The position numbers and the translations under genes are program-made. Shown piece by piece: positions 6,191 to 8,007 of a stretch of DNA of 8,007 nucleotides. The notes beneath the pieces were generated by a model. The model was not told the origin of the DNA, did not search any database, and was given only the letters and a program-made list of their open reading frames with translations. The DNA is taken from assembly GCA_028819835.1 (NCBI GenBank), contig JAPPKR010000178.1:1-8007 (forward strand), read 5' to 3'. How positions within the stretch are numbered: position 1 is the first letter of the stretch; every line of letters begins with the position of its first letter. This DNA comes from a bacterium (lineage in GTDB: Bacteria > Actinomycetota > Acidimicrobiia > UBA5794 > ZC4RG35).

Positions 6191-7435
6191 GTGAAGCAAC
6201 AGGTTACCGGTCGAGATCTCGCCGGTATTCGCCGCCGTCTCCTGTATGTGCTTTTCACGGGCACGACACTGGGGTGGGTTGGCTTCATCGCCACCCTCAC
6301 CGTGGCGACGGTGGCGGCCCGATCCCTGACCGGATCAACCACCCTGGCCGGCATACCCCTGGCCGCCGGCGCTCTGGGCCAGGCGTACGGGACCAACCTG
6401 TTCGGAAGGCTGAGCGCCAGCCGCGGTCGCCGGTTCATTTTGCTGATGGGCCCGCCGATCTCCGCCTTGGGGGCGACCGTGGAGATGGTGGGTGTTGTCG
6501 GCGGTTGGTATTGGATGCTGGTTGGGGGGGCGGTGTTGGTCGGCGCCGGTCTGGGCTCTCAGCACCTGTCCCGGTATGTCGCCGCCGAGTTGGCCGAGGA
6601 GGGCAGCCAGGGAACGGCGATGGGGATCCTGGTCCTGTCCGGCACCATCGGCGCGGTGGTGGGCGCCAACCTGGTGGAATGGGTGGGCCGGATTGTGGAG
6701 GGCGGTCTGGGCACTCCGTACGCCGGCGCCTTTCTGCTCGCAACGGTGGCGTTTCTTCTCACTTGGCTGCTCTTCTGGGCGACTCTCCGTCCAGACCCCT
6801 CAGAGGTGGCCGTCACCGGCGAGGCGGCGAGAACCGTTAGAGGAGGGGGCGCCGTCGGAGCGGCGTTCAGAATGCCGTCGGTGCAGGTGGCCATTCTGGC
6901 TATGGTCTCCGCACAGGTGGTGATGGTGGGGGTGATGACGGCCACGCCGCTCCGCATCGAGGATGCCGGGTACGGCCTGAACATTGTGGGGGTGGTGATC
7001 TCCACCCACACCGTGGGGATGTTCCTCTTCGCCCCCCTGGTGGGGAGACTCGTCGACCGCATGGGTTATCTGCCGATCCTGGGTGTGGGGTTGCTAATGA
7101 CCTGGGGGTCCCTGCTCCTGGCGGGGATCGCTCCCTATGAGGGGTACGGAATGCTGAACGCCGGGTTGTTCCTGTTGGGCCTGGGTTGGAGTTTCTCCTT
7201 TGTGGCGGGCAGTTCCATGTTGTTTGCGTCCGCGCCGCCGGATGTCCGCCAAGTGGTGGAGGGAAAGGCGGATGCATTGGCACACGTCATGGTCATGACA
7301 GGCAGCGCGGGAGCAGGGGTTCTCATGAGCGCCGTCGGGTTCGGACTCCTGAATCTGGTGGCGGCGGGTTTCTTGCTGGCCCTGTTGCTGCTGGTGTCGT
7401 TCTCTCCCAGACTCCGTGCGGCGCTGGCTCCTTAG
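6191..7435 (+). CDS. MFS transporter, first of a tandem pair
   Basis: This is a 414-residue membrane protein with about 12 predicted helices in two halves joined by a polar loop (about residues 200-228). The second half carries TPLRIEDAGYGLNIVGVVISTHTVGMFLFAPLVGRLVDRMG (about 252-292). That resembles a bacterial MFS_1 subgroup with TPxHM...VGxVISxHxxGM...SPxVGxLxDRxG; the substrate is unknown. The motif-A aspartate of the N-terminal half is replaced (GRLSASRGRR, Ala76), while the C-terminal half keeps it (Asp289). Two starts are possible, ATG 6185 and GTG 6191. GTG is preferred because the paralogue downstream begins with the same GGGAGTGAAG and because the -10 hexamer ends at 6181, too close for an mRNA that includes ATG 6185. 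It is divergent from mobA and unrelated in sequence to the MFS gene at 4287. Confidence 0.9.
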   Translation: MKQQVTGRDLAGIRRRLLYVLFTGTTLGWVGFIATLTVATVAARSLTGSTTLAGIPLAAGALGQAYGTNLFGRLSASRGRRFILLMGPPISALGATVEMVGVVGGWYWMLVGGAVLVGAGLGSQHLSRYVAAELAEEGSQGTAMGILVLSGTIGAVVGANLVEWVGRIVEGGLGTPYAGAFLLATVAFLLTWLLFWATLRPDPSEVAVTGEAARTVRGGGAVGAAFRMPSVQVAILAMVSAQVVMVGVMTATPLRIEDAGYGLNIVGVVISTHTVGMFLFAPLVGRLVDRMGYLPILGVGLLMTWGSLLLAGIAPYEGYGMLNAGLFLLGLGWSFSFVAGSSMLFASAPPDVRQVVEGKADALAHVMVMTGSAGAGVLMSAVGFGLLNLVAAGFLLALLLLVSFSPRLRAALAP

Positions 7436-7479
7436 CGAGCGACACGGCAAGCTGCCCTTGGCGGAGACTGAGGGTCCTC

Positions 7480-7502
7480 CGGGCGACCGGCCAATACAAT
7501 CG
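7480..7502 (+). promoter_or_regulatory. Predicted promoter of the third MFS gene (near-leaderless)
   Basis: A -10-like TACAAT is at 7495-7500, within AATACAATCG (7493-7502), and CGGGCG lies at 7480-7485. Both elements and their 13-nt offset match the block before the gene at 6191. No convincing -35 is visible 16-18 nt upstream. The expected RNA start falls at about GTG 7509. It occupies the 73-nt gap after the upstream paralogue, so the second copy probably has its own promoter. Confidence 0.5.
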
Positions 7503-7508
7503 AAGGGA

Positions 7509-8007
7509 GTGAAGCCTCCGGCGCCCAACCTCGAACTCGCTGCCGTCCGGCGCCGTCTGGTTTATGTACTGTTCTCCGGCGCCGTCCTGACTTGGCTCGC
7601 CTTCGTTGCAACCATCACCGTGGTCACCTTGGCGGCCCGGGCCTTGAGCGGATCGACCATGCTGGCCGGGTTGCCGCTGGCGGCCGGCGCCTTCGGCCAG
7701 GCGATGGGTACCAATATGTTCGGACGGCTGAGCGCCCGGCGCGGCCGGCGGTTCGTCATGTTGAAGGGTTCGCCGATCTCAGCATTCGGGGCGACATTGG
7801 AGTTGGTCGGGGTGGTGACGGGCGCTTACTGGCTGCTGGTGGTAGGGGCGATATTCGTGGGCGGAGGCGTGGGTGCTATCCATCTGGCCCGTTATACCGC
7901 TGCTGAACTGGCCGAGTCCGATCGGAGGGGATGGGCATTGGGGCTGGTTGTATGGGCGGGCACGGTCGGCTCTCTCGTGGGGGCCAACCTGGTGGATTGG
8001 GTGGGTG
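7509..8007 (+). CDS. MFS transporter, second of a tandem pair (partial, runs off window)
   Basis: An open frame from GTG 7509 to the window end encodes 166 residues, about the first five membrane helices. The protein begins VKPPAPNLELAAVRRRLVYV and aligns without a gap to the whole N-terminal part of the preceding MFS protein. A hand count gives 105 identical residues of 166 (about 63%), with the differences concentrated in the first nine residues and around residues 137-156. It shares the altered motif-A loop (GRLSARRGRR, Ala in place of Asp) and HLxRYxAAELAE (about 125-136). The substrate is unknown. The GTG start is supported by the shared GGGAGTGAAG and by the alignment starting exactly there; the internal ATG codons would cut off conserved sequence. 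It is a tandem duplicate in the same orientation; whether it is intact beyond the window cannot be seen. Confidence 0.9.
   Translation, partial: MKPPAPNLELAAVRRRLVYVLFSGAVLTWLAFVATITVVTLAARALSGSTMLAGLPLAAGAFGQAMGTNMFGRLSARRGRRFVMLKGSPISAFGATLELVGVVTGAYWLLVVGAIFVGGGVGAIHLARYTAAELAESDRRGWALGLVVWAGTVGSLVGANLVDWVG

Noticed and set aside
6130..6840. Plus-strand open frame of 236 codons overlapping the mobA start and the MFS gene
   Set aside because: It is in a different frame from the MFS gene with its clear paralogue; the translation is Gly/Arg-rich with no membrane helices.
7592..7906. Plus-strand 104-codon frame inside the last gene
   Set aside because: It is out of frame with the MFS paralogue that aligns gap-free to its neighbour; the Arg/Gly-rich translation is a shadow.
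1..8007. Search for mobile elements, CRISPR repeats, tRNA/rRNA genes, phage genes or toxin-antitoxin pairs
   Set aside because: No transposase, direct-repeat array, integrase, structured RNA gene or small gene pair is visible; the window is filled by ordinary transporter genes and mobA.

Overview
The window is GC-rich, gene-dense DNA with almost no intergenic space. G/C-ending codons dominate, GTG starts occur, and two promoters appear to drive nearly leaderless messages. This fits an actinobacterium (Actinomycetota, possibly an Acidimicrobiia-like lineage), but that placement is inferred from style and protein flavour, not from a marker gene.

Layout. Positions 1-4219 hold the distal part of a peptide/nickel-type (Dpp/Opp-class) ABC importer operon on the + strand. 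In order these are the C-terminal end of an extracytoplasmic substrate-binding protein, a strong intercistronic stem-loop, a DppB-type permease, a DppC-type permease, a DppD-type ATPase and a DppF-type ATPase. The last four genes are joined by three successive ATGA stop/start overlaps, so they are probably co-translated as one membrane complex. Both ATPases end in the same four-cysteine pattern (C-x5-C-x6-C-x17-C). After a short gap with a hairpin comes an MFS_3/EntS-like exporter (4287-5519, +). It converges on a minus-strand mobA-like molybdenum cofactor guanylyltransferase (about 6157-5525), with only five bases between the stop codons. Divergent from mobA is a second, unrelated MFS transporter (6191-7435, +). 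It is followed by a close tandem paralogue (7509 to beyond the window end, +), about 63% identical by hand count over the 166 residues visible.

How the parts work together. The ABC genes form a self-contained uptake system for a short peptide or a similar small solute; the substrate cannot be read from sequence. The MFS genes are likely drug- or metabolite-efflux or solute carriers with unknown substrates. The mobA-like gene stands alone here, with no other Mo-cofactor gene visible. The most interesting signal is the repeated start module in front of the two tandem MFS genes (CGGGCG, 7 nt, AATACAATCG, 2-3 nt, GGGAGTGAAG). It argues for leaderless GTG starts and for duplication of promoter and gene together. 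I see no mobile element, CRISPR array, phage gene, tRNA or rRNA, and no clear evidence of a wholly new system. No stretch over 300 bases lacks a gene.
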